This document shows positions 54,228 to 63,034 of a stretch of 64,000 bases of DNA, in pieces. The stretch is from the NCBI RefSeq assembly GCF_000716715.1, contig NZ_JNYJ01000022.1:1-64000 (forward strand), in the 5' to 3' direction. Source of the stretch: Dactylosporangium aurantiacum (lineage in GTDB: Bacteria; Actinomycetota; Actinomycetes; Mycobacteriales; Micromonosporaceae). The position numbers were made by a program, and so were the translations under genes. The stretch's first letter is position 1. Every line of letters starts with the position of its first letter. The notes beneath the pieces are model-generated. The model saw only the letters and a list, made by a program, of their open reading frames with translations, was not told where the DNA came from and did no database searches.

Positions 54228-55247
54228 ATGACCTTCGTGGGAGCCAGCCTCAAGGACGTCGCCGAGCGGGCCGGCGTGTCGGTGCGCACCGTCTCCAACG
54301 TCGTCAACGACTTCCCGATGGTCGCCGCGGACACCAGGGCCCGGGTCCAGCGGGCCATCGACGAGCTGCAGTACCGGCCCAACGCCGCGGCGCGCAGCCT
54401 GCGCGGCGGGCGGTCGGGGCTGGTCGCGCTGGTCATCCCGGAGATCGCGTCACCGTACTTCGGCGAGCTCGCGGCGCTGCTGACCCGCGGCGCGCAGGCC
54501 CGGTCGTGGACGCTGCTGGTGGACCAGACCGACGGCGACGCCGACCGGGAGCGGCGCCTGTTCGACGGGGTCCGCGGCCAGGTCGTGGACGGCCTCATCA
54601 TCAGCCCGTGGGCGGTCAGCCCCGACGACCTGCTCCCCCGCCCGGGCCGCCCGCCGCTGGTGCTGATCGGCGAGCAGGACGGCCAGTTCGACCACGTGGC
54701 GATCGACAACGTGGCCGCGGCCGCCGACGCGACCCGGCACCTGATCGGGCTCGGCCGCACCCGCATCGCCGCGATCGGCCCGCAGCCGCACCTGGCCAAC
54801 GGCACCGCCGCGCACCGGCTCACCGGGTACCGGGCCGCGCTCGCCGAGGCGGGCCTGCCGCACGACCCGGCCCTGGAGGTGCCGGTGCGGGCCCTGCACC
54901 GCGCCGACGGCGCCGCCGCCCTCGAGGGCCTGCGCGCCGCCGGGGTCGCGTTCGACGCGGTGTTCTGCTTCACCGACCAGCTCGCCCTCGGCGCCCAGCG
55001 CGCGGCGCTGCGGGCCGGCCTGCGCATCCCGCGGGACCTCGCGGTGACGGGGTTCGACGACATCGAGGACGGCCGGTACGCCACGCCGTCGCTCACCACG
55101 ATCGCGCCGGACAAGGCGGCGATCGCCGAGCAGGCGCTGCGGTGCATCGCCGAGCGGCTCACCCCGGCCGGGGCGGGGCTCCCGCCGCGGCGGATCACGG
55201 TCGCGCACCGCCTGGAGGTCCGCGAGAGCACCGACCCCTCCAGGTAG
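54228..55247 (+). CDS. LacI family transcriptional regulator
   Basis: 339 aa. HTH ASLKDVAERAGVSVRTVSNV with the hinge ARSLRGGRSG; sugar-binding type I domain with VALVIPEIASPYFGELAALL, GLIISPWAVS, IDNVAAAADATRHLIGLGRT and FCFTDQLALGAQRA. Start ATG 54228 or GTG 54237. The palindromic operator just upstream indicates autoregulation and control of the divergent PhyH gene. Ends in TAG. Confidence 0.93.
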   Translation: MTFVGASLKDVAERAGVSVRTVSNVVNDFPMVAADTRARVQRAIDELQYRPNAAARSLRGGRSGLVALVIPEIASPYFGELAALLTRGAQARSWTLLVDQTDGDADRERRLFDGVRGQVVDGLIISPWAVSPDDLLPRPGRPPLVLIGEQDGQFDHVAIDNVAAAADATRHLIGLGRTRIAAIGPQPHLANGTAAHRLTGYRAALAEAGLPHDPALEVPVRALHRADGAAALEGLRAAGVAFDAVFCFTDQLALGAQRAALRAGLRIPRDLAVTGFDDIEDGRYATPSLTTIAPDKAAIAEQALRCIAERLTPAGAGLPPRRITVAHRLEVRESTDPSR

Positions 55248-55355
55248 GACACGCCCGGTAGGTGGGGCATGACCGACCGTACAACGTAACGCCACGCGGG
55301 CCTCTGCCGCCTCTTCAGCCGCAAGCTGAACTCGCGTCACGACCCGGAGGCCCCG

Positions 55356-56162
55356 TTGTCCATGCCCACTGGGCGGCTGCCGCTGCGCAAGCTGCCCCGC
55401 ATCCTGGTGCCTGCCGGCGCCGCCCTGGCCGCCGTGCTGGCCGCCGCACCCGCCGCCGCGTCGGTCACGCTGCCGCTGCACAGCGCGCACCGCGGCGCCA
55501 CCGCCGCCGGGTTCGGCACGCACAGCTGCGACCAGATCCCCGGCCAGTACCAGGGCGCCGGCGCCGACGGGTTCGTGTTCGTCCTGCCCGGCAACGACGC
55601 GAGCTTCGTGTCGCTGACGCTGAAGTTCCAGCCGGTCGCCGGCGGTGAGGTCACCGTCCACATCGCCGACGCGTCGGACCCGTACCCGGACGGCATCCTC
55701 AACGACAAGGGCACCAGCAAGGCATGGGTCGTCGTGCCGGCCGGCTGGAAGCTGCTGGACGGCTCGGCGGTCGTCGACAACGACGCGACGAAGGCCGACG
55801 ACTTCAACCTGACGCACACCTGCCCCGCCACCACCACCTCGCCGTCGCCGTCGCCCTCGCCGACGAAGTCGGCGTCGCCGTCGCCGTCGACCAGCCAGTC
55901 GACCAGCCCGTCGCCGAGCGACTCCGGCTCGGTCGAGGGCAGCTCCGCGGTCCCTTCCGGCACCGTCACGCCCGGACCCGGCGGCGGTGGCGGCGGCGGT
56001 GGCGGCAGCCTGCCGGTCACCGGTGTCGCGCTGACCAGCATGACGTTGACCGCGGCCGGTCTCATCGCCGCCGGCGTGGCGCTGCTCATGGTGCGCCGCC
56101 GGCGCGAGCTGCCGACGTTCGTCGCCGACGGCCCCGAGCAGGGACCCGACGCGCAGGACTGA
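55356..56162 (+). CDS. LPXTG cell-wall-anchored secreted protein
   Basis: 268 aa. Signal peptide ending AAPAAAS (~36), an extracellular beta-rich domain (SCDQIPGQYQGAGADGFVFV ... SLTLKFQPVAGGEVTVHIAD), a Ser/Pro/Thr spacer, a poly-Gly stretch, then the sortase signal LPVTG, a membrane segment (LTAAGLIAAGVALLMV) and RRRR. Sortase would attach it to peptidoglycan. The start is TTG 55356, five nt after GGAGG, or ATG 55362. No sortase gene is nearby. Confidence 0.88.
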   Translation: MSMPTGRLPLRKLPRILVPAGAALAAVLAAAPAAASVTLPLHSAHRGATAAGFGTHSCDQIPGQYQGAGADGFVFVLPGNDASFVSLTLKFQPVAGGEVTVHIADASDPYPDGILNDKGTSKAWVVVPAGWKLLDGSAVVDNDATKADDFNLTHTCPATTTSPSPSPSPTKSASPSPSTSQSTSPSPSDSGSVEGSSAVPSGTVTPGPGGGGGGGGGSLPVTGVALTSMTLTAAGLIAAGVALLMVRRRRELPTFVADGPEQGPDAQD

Positions 56163-56320
56163 CCGGCACAACTGAACGGCAGGACCGACCGGGGCCGTCC
56201 GCGTGGCATCGCGTCCACGCGGGCGGCCCCTGCGACTGGACCGGTCCCGGGCCTTGAACGACCATGAATCCGGTCGGAATTTCCGGGAATATGGGCAGGT
56301 CCGCCCGGGTTGGGCTGACC

Positions 56321-56962
56321 GTGACAACTTTTGGCATCATCGGGGCAGGCAACATCGGAAGCCAGGTCGCCCGGGCGGTGATCGCGCTGGGGCACGACGT
56401 CGTGATCGCGAACTCGCGGGGGCCCGAGACGTTGTCCGCCCTCGTCGCGGAGCTCGGCCCGTCCGCACGGGCGGCGACCGCGCGGGAGGCGGCGGCCGCG
56501 GGCGACGTCGTGGTGGTCACGGTGCCGTTCGGCAGGTTCCGTGAGGTTCCGGTCGAGCCCCTCGCCGGCAAGATCGTGCTCGACACCAACAACTACTACT
56601 GGGAGCGCGACGGCCGGTTCGAGGAGCTCGACCGCGGCGAGGCGACCACCTCGGGGCTGCTGCAGGCGCACCTGCCCGACTCGAAGGTGGTCAAGGCGTT
56701 CAACCACATCGCCGCCGCCGACATCACCACTGACGGCTCCCCGTCCGGTACGCCGGGGCGGCGCGCGCTGGCGGTGTCCTCGGACCATCCGGACGCGGTC
56801 GCGTTCGCCGCGGATCTCTACGACCGGATCGGGTTCGACACGGTCGACGTCAGCCCGCTCAGCGAGTCCTGGCGGGTCGAGCGCGACCGGCCCGCCTATG
56901 TCGTCAAGCAGGACAAGGCCGAGCTGGAAGCGAACCTCGCGAAGGCGCCACGCACGGTCTGA
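56321..56962 (+). CDS. NADP-binding F420-dependent oxidoreductase-like protein
   Basis: 213 aa. N-terminal Rossmann GIIGAGNIGSQVARAVIALG and VVIANSRGPETL, then VVVTVPFGRFREVPVEPLAG, KIVLDTNNYYWERDG and KVVKAFNHIAAADI. This matches the NADPH-dependent F420 reductase-like family, which transfers hydride between NADP and F420 or small ligands. Start GTG 56321 gives the canonical N-terminus; ATG 56264 is possible. Convergent with the IclR gene. Confidence 0.87.
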   Translation: MTTFGIIGAGNIGSQVARAVIALGHDVVIANSRGPETLSALVAELGPSARAATAREAAAAGDVVVVTVPFGRFREVPVEPLAGKIVLDTNNYYWERDGRFEELDRGEATTSGLLQAHLPDSKVVKAFNHIAAADITTDGSPSGTPGRRALAVSSDHPDAVAFAADLYDRIGFDTVDVSPLSESWRVERDRPAYVVKQDKAELEANLAKAPRTV

Positions 56963-56972
56963 CCCGCGGGCG

Positions 56973-57749
56973 TCACCGCGGGCGATTCGGCACCCGGTAG
57001 CCCAGCCGCGCCGACAGCTCGGCCGCACCGTCGCGGACCAGCCGGGTCCACGCCGCGTGCGTCGCCGGGGTCCAGCGGATGATCGGCGCGGAGACGCTCA
57101 TCGCCGCGACGGTGGTGCCGGTGTGGTCGCGCACCGGCGCGCCGACGCAGCGCACCGCGCTGTCGGACTCGCCGTCGTCCACCGCCACGCCCTCGGCCCG
57201 GACGCGGTCGAGCTCGGCGCGCAGCCGGTCCGGGTCGGTGATGCTGTCCGGTGTCATGCCGAGCAGGTCGCCGCCACCCACCCGGGCGTCGAGGTCGGCG
57301 GGGGAAAGGCTCGCCAGCAGCACCTTGCCGACCGCCGTGCAGTGCGCCGGCAGCCGCCGGCCGACCGCGGACACCATCCGGACGGGGTGCGTGCTGTCGG
57401 CCTTCACCAGGTAGATCACGTCGGCGCCGTCGAGCACGGCGGCGTGCACGGCCTCGTCGCAGGCGGCGGCGACGGCCCGGGCCACGTCCTGCGCCTCCCG
57501 CACCAGGTCCAGCTGCCCGGCGAACGCGGCGCCGAGCTGGAACAGCGGCATGCCGAGCCGGAACATGACCGGCTTCCCGGGCTCCGAGATCAGGTACGAG
57601 CGGGCGACCAGGGTCACGAGCAGCTCGTGCACCGTGGTCCGGGGCAGGCCGAGCCGCTCGGTGATGTCGCCCGCGGAGAGCCGGGGGTGGTCCAGGAACA
57701 GTTCGAGGATGTCGAGCGTGCGGATGACCGCTGGCACCACGCGGGGCAT
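56973..57749 (-). CDS. IclR family transcriptional regulator
   Basis: 258 aa. N-terminal winged helix (PAVIRTLDILELFLDHPRLS, ITERLGLPRTTVHELLVTLV) and IclR effector domain (HCTAVGKVLLASLSPADLDA; AAMSVSAPIIRW). IclR regulators sense aromatic or carboxylic acids. Palindromes lie just before its start. The target could be the hydrolase at 57835, on the same strand 85 bp upstream, or a distant pathway. Confidence 0.92.
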   Translation of the reverse strand: MPRVVPAVIRTLDILELFLDHPRLSAGDITERLGLPRTTVHELLVTLVARSYLISEPGKPVMFRLGMPLFQLGAAFAGQLDLVREAQDVARAVAAACDEAVHAAVLDGADVIYLVKADSTHPVRMVSAVGRRLPAHCTAVGKVLLASLSPADLDARVGGGDLLGMTPDSITDPDRLRAELDRVRAEGVAVDDGESDSAVRCVGAPVRDHTGTTVAAMSVSAPIIRWTPATHAAWTRLVRDGAAELSARLGYRVPNRPR

Positions 57750-57751
57750 AT

Positions 57752-57785
57752 GGAAGGTCCTTCCGGGATGTCGTACCGGATCCGG
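57752..57785. promoter_or_regulatory. Two palindromes upstream of the IclR gene
   Basis: GGAAGG-T-CCTTCC at 57752-57764 and CCGGATCCGG at 57776-57785 lie directly before the IclR start codon. They are good candidates for autoregulatory sites, though the ATG follows so closely that they might also act at translation. Confidence 0.55.
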
Positions 57786-57834
57786 GATTTCGAACCGGCG
57801 ATCGTCCGGCAGGATAATGCCGCGCGGCGCCGCC

Positions 57835-58593
57835 TCAGCCGCCCACCGTCGCCATGGTGAGCACCAGCTCGGCGAACTGCCCGGGCCGCGAGTAGGGAAC
57901 CGCGTGCGACGCCGCCACCGTCGTGGTGCGCGCGGCGGGTGCGGCGGCGGCCAGCCGCCCGATCCAGTCCGGCGGCGCGAACCGGTCCTGCGCCCCGGTC
58001 GCCAGCAGCACCGGGCAGCGCAGCGCGCCGATCACGTCCTCCGGCCGGTCCCGCAGGCCGCTGCGCACGAACCGGGCCAGTGTCACCGGCCCCGCCCGCC
58101 AGTAGTCGGGCCCGGCGGCGACCAGCCCCGACGGCGGCTCCCGCCCCGTGCTGCCCGCCCACGCCCGCACGAGCGGCCGGATCCGGCGTACCGCCGGCGC
58201 GAACGTCGGCCCGGCCAGGACCACCGCGGCGACCGCCTCCGGCACGGCGAGGGCGGCGTGCAGCACGGCCTGCGCGCCGGTGGAGTGCCCGGCGAGCACC
58301 ACCGGCCCGCGGGCGTGCGCCCGCAGCCACCCGGCCGTCGCCGCCGCCACCGCCGGCACCGTCGCGGCGCACGCGCGGCCGCGCCGGTGCCCGAAGCCCG
58401 GCAGGTCCAGCAGCGACACCGCGGTCTGCCGGCCGACCAGCTCCGCCGCGTGCGCCATCGACCCGACCGAGCCCAGCCCCGGCACGAGCACCGCCGGCAG
58501 CAGGCCGGCCCGCGCCCCGCCGCGGACCAGCACCCGGACCGGCCGCCCGCCCACCTCGTGCCACCGGACCCCCAGGTCCGCGCCGTCACCCAT
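57835..58593 (-). CDS. Alpha/beta hydrolase
   Basis: 252 aa. AVLVPGLGSVGSMAHAAELV, LLDLPGFGHRRG, elbow LAGHSTGAQAVLHAAL, acid in ATGAQDRFAPP and His in AASHAVPYSRPGQFAEL. A soluble esterase or lyase of the same fold as 3-oxoadipate enol-lactonase; the LDLPGFG block is typical. Substrate unknown; possibly regulated by the IclR protein. Confidence 0.88.
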   Translation of the reverse strand: MGDGADLGVRWHEVGGRPVRVLVRGGARAGLLPAVLVPGLGSVGSMAHAAELVGRQTAVSLLDLPGFGHRRGRACAATVPAVAAATAGWLRAHARGPVVLAGHSTGAQAVLHAALAVPEAVAAVVLAGPTFAPAVRRIRPLVRAWAGSTGREPPSGLVAAGPDYWRAGPVTLARFVRSGLRDRPEDVIGALRCPVLLATGAQDRFAPPDWIGRLAAAAPAARTTTVAASHAVPYSRPGQFAELVLTMATVGG

Positions 58594-58661
58594 GCCACCC
58601 GGCGCTGCCCACCCGATCGACGCCGAAACATCCTCCGGTGCCGTGGCCTATGATCGTCGGC

Positions 58662-59237
58662 GTGACGGAACCCTTGGCAGCACCGTTGCCCGAGCTGGTC
58701 GGTGAGGTCGGCGGCATCGAGTCGATGGTGGTCGACGGGCGGCGCTGGTTCTTCGGGTTCTCCTACACCTCCGATCTGGTGCTCACGCCGCTGATCGCGG
58801 ACCCCGGCGCGATGGCCCGGTTCGCCAGCGAGTTCATGCGGCAGGCCGACGGCACGCATGACCCGGCGTACTGGCTGGAGCTGGTCGAGGACTCGGTGGC
58901 CGACTCGGGGCTGACCGGCAACGACGAGGACCGGGTCGTGGACACCGCGGCGCTGGCCCGGGAGCCGGCCCTGTCCTACCACCTGCGGTACGTGCTCGAC
59001 GCGGCGACGGGCTGGCAGGACGACGCCGTGTACGAGGAGCCCGACGTCGTCGCGGCGTTCGCCACGATCGGCGTGGCCCGCAGCCGGCACGACGTTGACG
59101 GCCTGGACCAGGTGGTGGCGGCGCTGAGCGGCGAGCACCGGGCGGCCGCGGAGCTGATCCTGCGGCGGTACGTGGCCGAGAAGCTCGACCATCTGCCGGG
59201 CAACTGGCCCGAGGTGTTCGCCGGTCTCCGGCCGTAG
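58662..59237 (+). CDS. Hypothetical protein
   Basis: 191 aa, unrecognised. Reads PELVGEVGGIESMVVDGRRW, then TSDLVLTPLIADPGAMARFA and VVAALSGEHRAAAELILRRY; soluble, helical, acidic. A TATGAT box at 58649-58654 sits 7 nt before GTG 58662, so a leaderless transcript is likely and the GTG is preferred over ATG 58650, which lies inside the box. Ends in TAG. Divergent from the hydrolase gene. Confidence 0.62.
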   Translation: MTEPLAAPLPELVGEVGGIESMVVDGRRWFFGFSYTSDLVLTPLIADPGAMARFASEFMRQADGTHDPAYWLELVEDSVADSGLTGNDEDRVVDTAALAREPALSYHLRYVLDAATGWQDDAVYEEPDVVAAFATIGVARSRHDVDGLDQVVAALSGEHRAAAELILRRYVAEKLDHLPGNWPEVFAGLRP

Positions 59238-59288
59238 CGCTCGGCTACGATCCCTTCGACGTCGATGAGTATCGAAGGGAGTCGCCCG

Positions 59289-59672
59289 GTGGCGCGGACC
59301 GGACTGGACGAGGCACTCGAGGAGCACCTGTCGGCGCTGGAGCGCAAGGACCTCGACGCGTACGCGGCGACGCTCGCCGACGAGGTGGTGCTGATCCTGC
59401 CGGACGGCACGCTGCTGGACGGCAAGGCGGCGGTGGTCGAGCTGCACCGGGAGATGTTCGCCGACGACAGCTGGACGCAGGAGCGCACCGTCCGGCGGGT
59501 TTTGTTGGCGGGCAGCACCGGCTGGGTGCTCATCGAGTACCGCTTCGTCGTCGTGGACGCCGAGGGCGCGGTCGTGTCGGACAACCGGGCGTACTTCACG
59601 CTGACCTACGCGCTCGTCGACGGCCGCTGGCTGGTGGTCGCCGACCAGAACACCAGGCTGCCGTCAGCCTGA
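59289..59672 (+). CDS. SnoaL-like / nuclear transport factor 2-like protein
   Basis: 127 aa. EEHLSALERKDLDAYAATLA, DEVVLILPDGTLLDGKAAVV and WLVVADQNTRLP form the cone-shaped NTF2-like fold of SnoaL-type polyketide cyclases and related small binding proteins. Function cannot be specified. Start GTG 59289 behind GAAGGGAG; ATG 59265 is possible. Confidence 0.8.
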   Translation: MARTGLDEALEEHLSALERKDLDAYAATLADEVVLILPDGTLLDGKAAVVELHREMFADDSWTQERTVRRVLLAGSTGWVLIEYRFVVVDAEGAVVSDNRAYFTLTYALVDGRWLVVADQNTRLPSA

Positions 59673-59685
59673 CCGGCGGCTGCCG

Positions 59686-59930
59686 TCAGCCTTCCCGGCG
59701 GCGGGTGGCGAGGATCAGCCCGCTGCCGGCGGGCAGCTCGACACAGACGAGCCCCGGGTCGCCGAGCAACGTGTCGCGCACGGCCGTGACGCTCGCGACG
59801 TGGTCCGGTCGGGTGTACCGGCTGAGCTCCATGTCGTCGACGAGCAGCACCCCGCCCGGGGCGAGCGCGGCGACGGTGTGCCGCAGGCCGGTCCATACCC
59901 GCGGCCGCGGTGTCGGGTAGGCGACGCGCG
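59686..59930 (-). pseudogene. C-terminal fragment of a SAM-dependent methyltransferase
   Basis: Read leftward: RVWTGLRHTVAALAPGGVLL, VDDMELSRY and SGLILATRRREG before TGA 59686-59688. This is the last ~70 residues of a class I methyltransferase (ALAPGG..LV.D.. block). The SAM-binding N-terminal part is missing and the upstream frame has no homology. A relic. Confidence 0.65.
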
Positions 59931-59997
59931 GCGTGGGTATCAGGCGGTGCCCAGGCCCGTCTGGTTCAGCATGAGCCCCACGAAGGGAGCGACCCCC

Positions 59998-60260
59998 ATG
60001 ACCGCACCCGCTCCGATCCCGCCGGCGCGCCAGGTGGTGCTGCGCTGGCCGGACCTGCCGGACACCGCCCGCGCCGCCTGGGAGCAGGCCGAAGAGCGCC
60101 CGCCGCGGCGTCAGCCGGCGCCGTAGCAGACGAAGCCGGCGTCACCGACGACCTGGGGCGCTGCACGGTGCCGGACCCGCCCACCGGCCCGCTGCGGATC
60201 CGGTGGGGTCCGGCGGGCCCGGTGACCGCCGCGGTCGGCACCGCCACGTTCCTCACCTGA
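59998..60260 (+). pseudogene. Small frameshifted gene, function unknown
   Basis: ATG 59998 behind AAGGGAG gives QVVLRWPDLPDTARAAWEQA and stops at TAG 60124-60126. A different frame then continues plausibly as DDLGRCTVPDPPTGPLRIRW with GPAGPVTAAVGTATFLT to TGA 60258-60260. The two halves suggest one gene of ~85 codons with a frameshift near 60100. The 42-aa product alone is the alternative. No family recognised. Confidence 0.42.
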
Positions 60261-60272
60261 CGCCCGCCGGGC

Positions 60273-61241
60273 TCAGTTGAGCTGCGGCAGGAAGCGGTGC
60301 CGGGCGAGGGCCGTCGTCGTCTTGGCCGCGAGGGCGCCGACGAACAGCGTGATCGCCAGGATCACGACCCAGGCCCAGATCCGGTGGCCCGGCGGGTGGG
60401 CGTAGGCGATCCAGTGCAGCGCGAACGTGGCGACCGCCGCGTAAGGGAAGGCGTACGCCCAGAAGCCCGAGTTGAAGCGCAGGTGGCGGTACACGCCGAC
60501 GAGGCGGACCTGGACGACGGCCGCCAGGAGTGTGTAGCCGGCGAGTCCGAGGCTGACGGCGTCGACCTTGCCGCGGGTCATCGCCAGGTAGGCCAGGCCG
60601 GCGAGGGCGGGCGGGGCCACCCCGATCGCGAGAGTGGGTCGCAGCTGCGGCGGCAGCGGCGGGCGGAAGTACAGCCGGGCCTGGATCGCCGACTCGATGA
60701 CGAGCCACGACACGAGACCGAGGCCGAAGCACACCCGGGCGAGGCCCTGCCAGCCGGCGAGCGCCGCGCCGATGGTGGCGACGAGCCCTCCGGCGACGGC
60801 GGGCAGCACGTACCCGGGGTGCAGCCGCTCCAGGTCGAGGCCGCCGGCGATCCACTGGCCGGTCATCCACCCGGCCAGCACGACGGTGGCGGCGGCGAAC
60901 ACCCCGAACAGCCACCGGCCGGCGGACTGCTCGTGCCGCATCAGGCCGATCGCCAGCAGCATGCCGACGATCGGGATCAGCGCCACGAACGGTCCCAGCA
61001 CCGGGTGCGTCAGCTCGGCGGTCCAGCCGCCGGGTCGCCGCGGCACCTGCACGGCGTAACTGATCAGCAGCGTCAGCCAGACCGCGGCCGCCACCAGGCA
61101 CAGCAGGTCGGAGACGAGCTCGGGGGCCAGCCGCAGCATCGCGGCGTAACCCCAGCAGCCCGCGAGCCCCGCCAGGCCGTACGCGATGCCGAACAGGTTC
61201 GGGGTGACCCCGACGTGCGGTTCGCCGGTACGTTCGTCCAC
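60273..61241 (-). CDS. TDT/voltage-dependent anion channel-like transporter (TehA family)
   Basis: 322 aa with ten hydrophobic helices. LFGIAYGLAGLAGCWGYAAM, HPVLGPFVALIPIVGMLLAI and HPGYVLPAVAGGLVATIG match the tellurite-resistance/dicarboxylate transporter (SLAC1/TehA) family, including the central Phe gate region (NSGFWAYAFPYAAVATFALH). Exports or channels small anions across the membrane. No tellurite-related partner is adjacent. Confidence 0.87.
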   Translation of the reverse strand: MDERTGEPHVGVTPNLFGIAYGLAGLAGCWGYAAMLRLAPELVSDLLCLVAAAVWLTLLISYAVQVPRRPGGWTAELTHPVLGPFVALIPIVGMLLAIGLMRHEQSAGRWLFGVFAAATVVLAGWMTGQWIAGGLDLERLHPGYVLPAVAGGLVATIGAALAGWQGLARVCFGLGLVSWLVIESAIQARLYFRPPLPPQLRPTLAIGVAPPALAGLAYLAMTRGKVDAVSLGLAGYTLLAAVVQVRLVGVYRHLRFNSGFWAYAFPYAAVATFALHWIAYAHPPGHRIWAWVVILAITLFVGALAAKTTTALARHRFLPQLN

Positions 61242-61337
61242 GGCGGAGCCCTACCCGGCGCCCAGCGGTTGTACCGGTGCCGCGCGCGCCGGTCTCGTTT
61301 ACAGCTCGTTCACGGGGCCGTGCCTAGCGTCGCCGCC

Positions 61338-63026
61338 ATGAGAAAGCATCTGGCCCTGCTCGTGGCGGCGTTGCTGCTGCTGGCGGCCTGCACCGAGGAC
61401 ACCCCTGGGCCCGCGCCGCGACCGTCCGCCGGTACGTCCGGACCGTGCGCCCGCGAGACGGACGCGGCGCTCAGCGCGTGGGCGGTCGCCGGGTTCAGCG
61501 GCTCGATCGCGGTCGCGACCGCGGGCCGGTTCGACTGCCTGGTGGCGTACGGGTCGGCGGACGACCGCGCGGCCCGCCCGAACACGGCCGGCACGGTGTT
61601 CAGCATCGGGTCGATCACGAAGGCCTTCACCGCGGCGGCGGTGTTCCGGCTCGCCGACGAACGGAAGCTCACCCTGGACGACCGGGCGCGGACGCTGCTG
61701 CCGCAGCTGAAGGGGCCGGTCGGCGACGCCACCGTCCGGCAGCTGCTGCTGCACACCAGCGGCCTGAAGGGCACCCACGCTAACGACAGCCAGCCGATGA
61801 GCCGGGAGCAGGCGCTGCAGGCGATCGACGCGCTGGAGGTGACCGGGAAGCCCGGCGAGCACTACCTGTACTCCAACGCGGGGTACACGCTGCTCGCGCT
61901 GATCGTGGACCAGGTGTCGGGCTCGGGCTACCGCGACTACCTGACCTCGCGGATCCTGCGGCTGCCCGACGGCCGCACCGCCGGTGGCTTCTGGAGCGGT
62001 CAGCCGGCCGCGCCGCAGCCGCGGGCGGTCGGCTACCGCGAGGACGGCACGGCCGGCGAGGCCGGTGACTTCGCCGGGCCGTACTGGGCGGTCGAGGGCA
62101 ACGGCGGGCTCGCCATGACCATGAAGGACCTGGCGGCGTGGACGCACGCACTGTTCACCGGCGGGATCGTCGCCGCGGACTCGGTGAAGGCGATCGCGGG
62201 CGCGGGCGCCGGTCGGGAGATCGGCGACGGGCGCACCGAGGTGCCGGGCTGGGTGGCGTTCGACGCCTCGCGGTTCGGCGTCCCGTTCCTGACGACCGCC
62301 GGGGGTGGCGGCGACGTCGGGCATAATGCGGTCGTTGTGTGGCTTCCCCAGCAGCAGCGGGTGATCGCGATGGCGTCGAACAAGCCGAGGATCTCGGCGG
62401 AGCAGCTGCTGGAGCGGATCGGGCCCGCGATCGCCGCGGCGAAGCCGTTGCCGGCCCCGCCGTCGCCGGCCGGCGGCGGCGCGCTGGCCGCGGCGACCGG
62501 CACGTACCAGCTGGACGGGGGCGGCTCCTTCGAGGTGTCCGTCCGCGACGGCCGGCTGGCGGTGAGCGCGGCCGGGGCCGACGCGGTCGCCGCGCTGTTC
62601 CCCCCACCGGCCGGTGTCACCGCCGGCGACCTGCGCCGGCACGAGGAGCTGGTGCGGGAGCTGCTGGCCGGCAGGACCCTGGAGGGGCGCAAGGAGCGGG
62701 CCGCGTTCGAGGCGCAGTACGGGCCGATCGACGACGTGCGGCTCGCCGGCACCGTCGCGCAGGGCGGCGAGCTGCGCACGTACGTCACCGTCGTGGCCCG
62801 GGGCAGGCAGGTGCTGGGCTACTTCGCGCTGAACGAGGCCGGCGGCGTGGAGGCCGCCGAGGTGCCGACCGCGAAACCGGCGCTGGTGTTCCTGCCGTCC
62901 GGCGACGACCGGTACCACCCCGACGACCCCACCGCGGGCGGCCCGGATGTGATCCTGGCGTTCGCGGAGGCGCGGATGACCCTGACCGGCCCGGCCGGGT
63001 CGACGGCCGCGCGCCGGGTGAGCTGA
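61338..63026 (+). CDS. Lipoprotein serine hydrolase (beta-lactamase/class C PBP-like)
   Basis: 562 aa. Lipoprotein signal with lipobox LLAAC (~19). Catalytic SxxK in SIGSITKAFTAAAVF (~93-107), YSN in YLYSNAGYTLLALI and a TAGGGGDVGHN block in place of KTG. The C-terminal ~180 residues are a beta-rich domain (GTYQLDGGGSFEVSVRDGRL). Members are D-alanyl peptidases, esterases or beta-lactamase-like; no clear specificity. It precedes the two-component genes by 8 bp, so all may be one operon. Confidence 0.88.
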   Translation: MRKHLALLVAALLLLAACTEDTPGPAPRPSAGTSGPCARETDAALSAWAVAGFSGSIAVATAGRFDCLVAYGSADDRAARPNTAGTVFSIGSITKAFTAAAVFRLADERKLTLDDRARTLLPQLKGPVGDATVRQLLLHTSGLKGTHANDSQPMSREQALQAIDALEVTGKPGEHYLYSNAGYTLLALIVDQVSGSGYRDYLTSRILRLPDGRTAGGFWSGQPAAPQPRAVGYREDGTAGEAGDFAGPYWAVEGNGGLAMTMKDLAAWTHALFTGGIVAADSVKAIAGAGAGREIGDGRTEVPGWVAFDASRFGVPFLTTAGGGGDVGHNAVVVWLPQQQRVIAMASNKPRISAEQLLERIGPAIAAAKPLPAPPSPAGGGALAAATGTYQLDGGGSFEVSVRDGRLAVSAAGADAVAALFPPPAGVTAGDLRRHEELVRELLAGRTLEGRKERAAFEAQYGPIDDVRLAGTVAQGGELRTYVTVVARGRQVLGYFALNEAGGVEAAEVPTAKPALVFLPSGDDRYHPDDPTAGGPDVILAFAEARMTLTGPAGSTAARRVS

Positions 63027-63034
63027 GGCCACGC

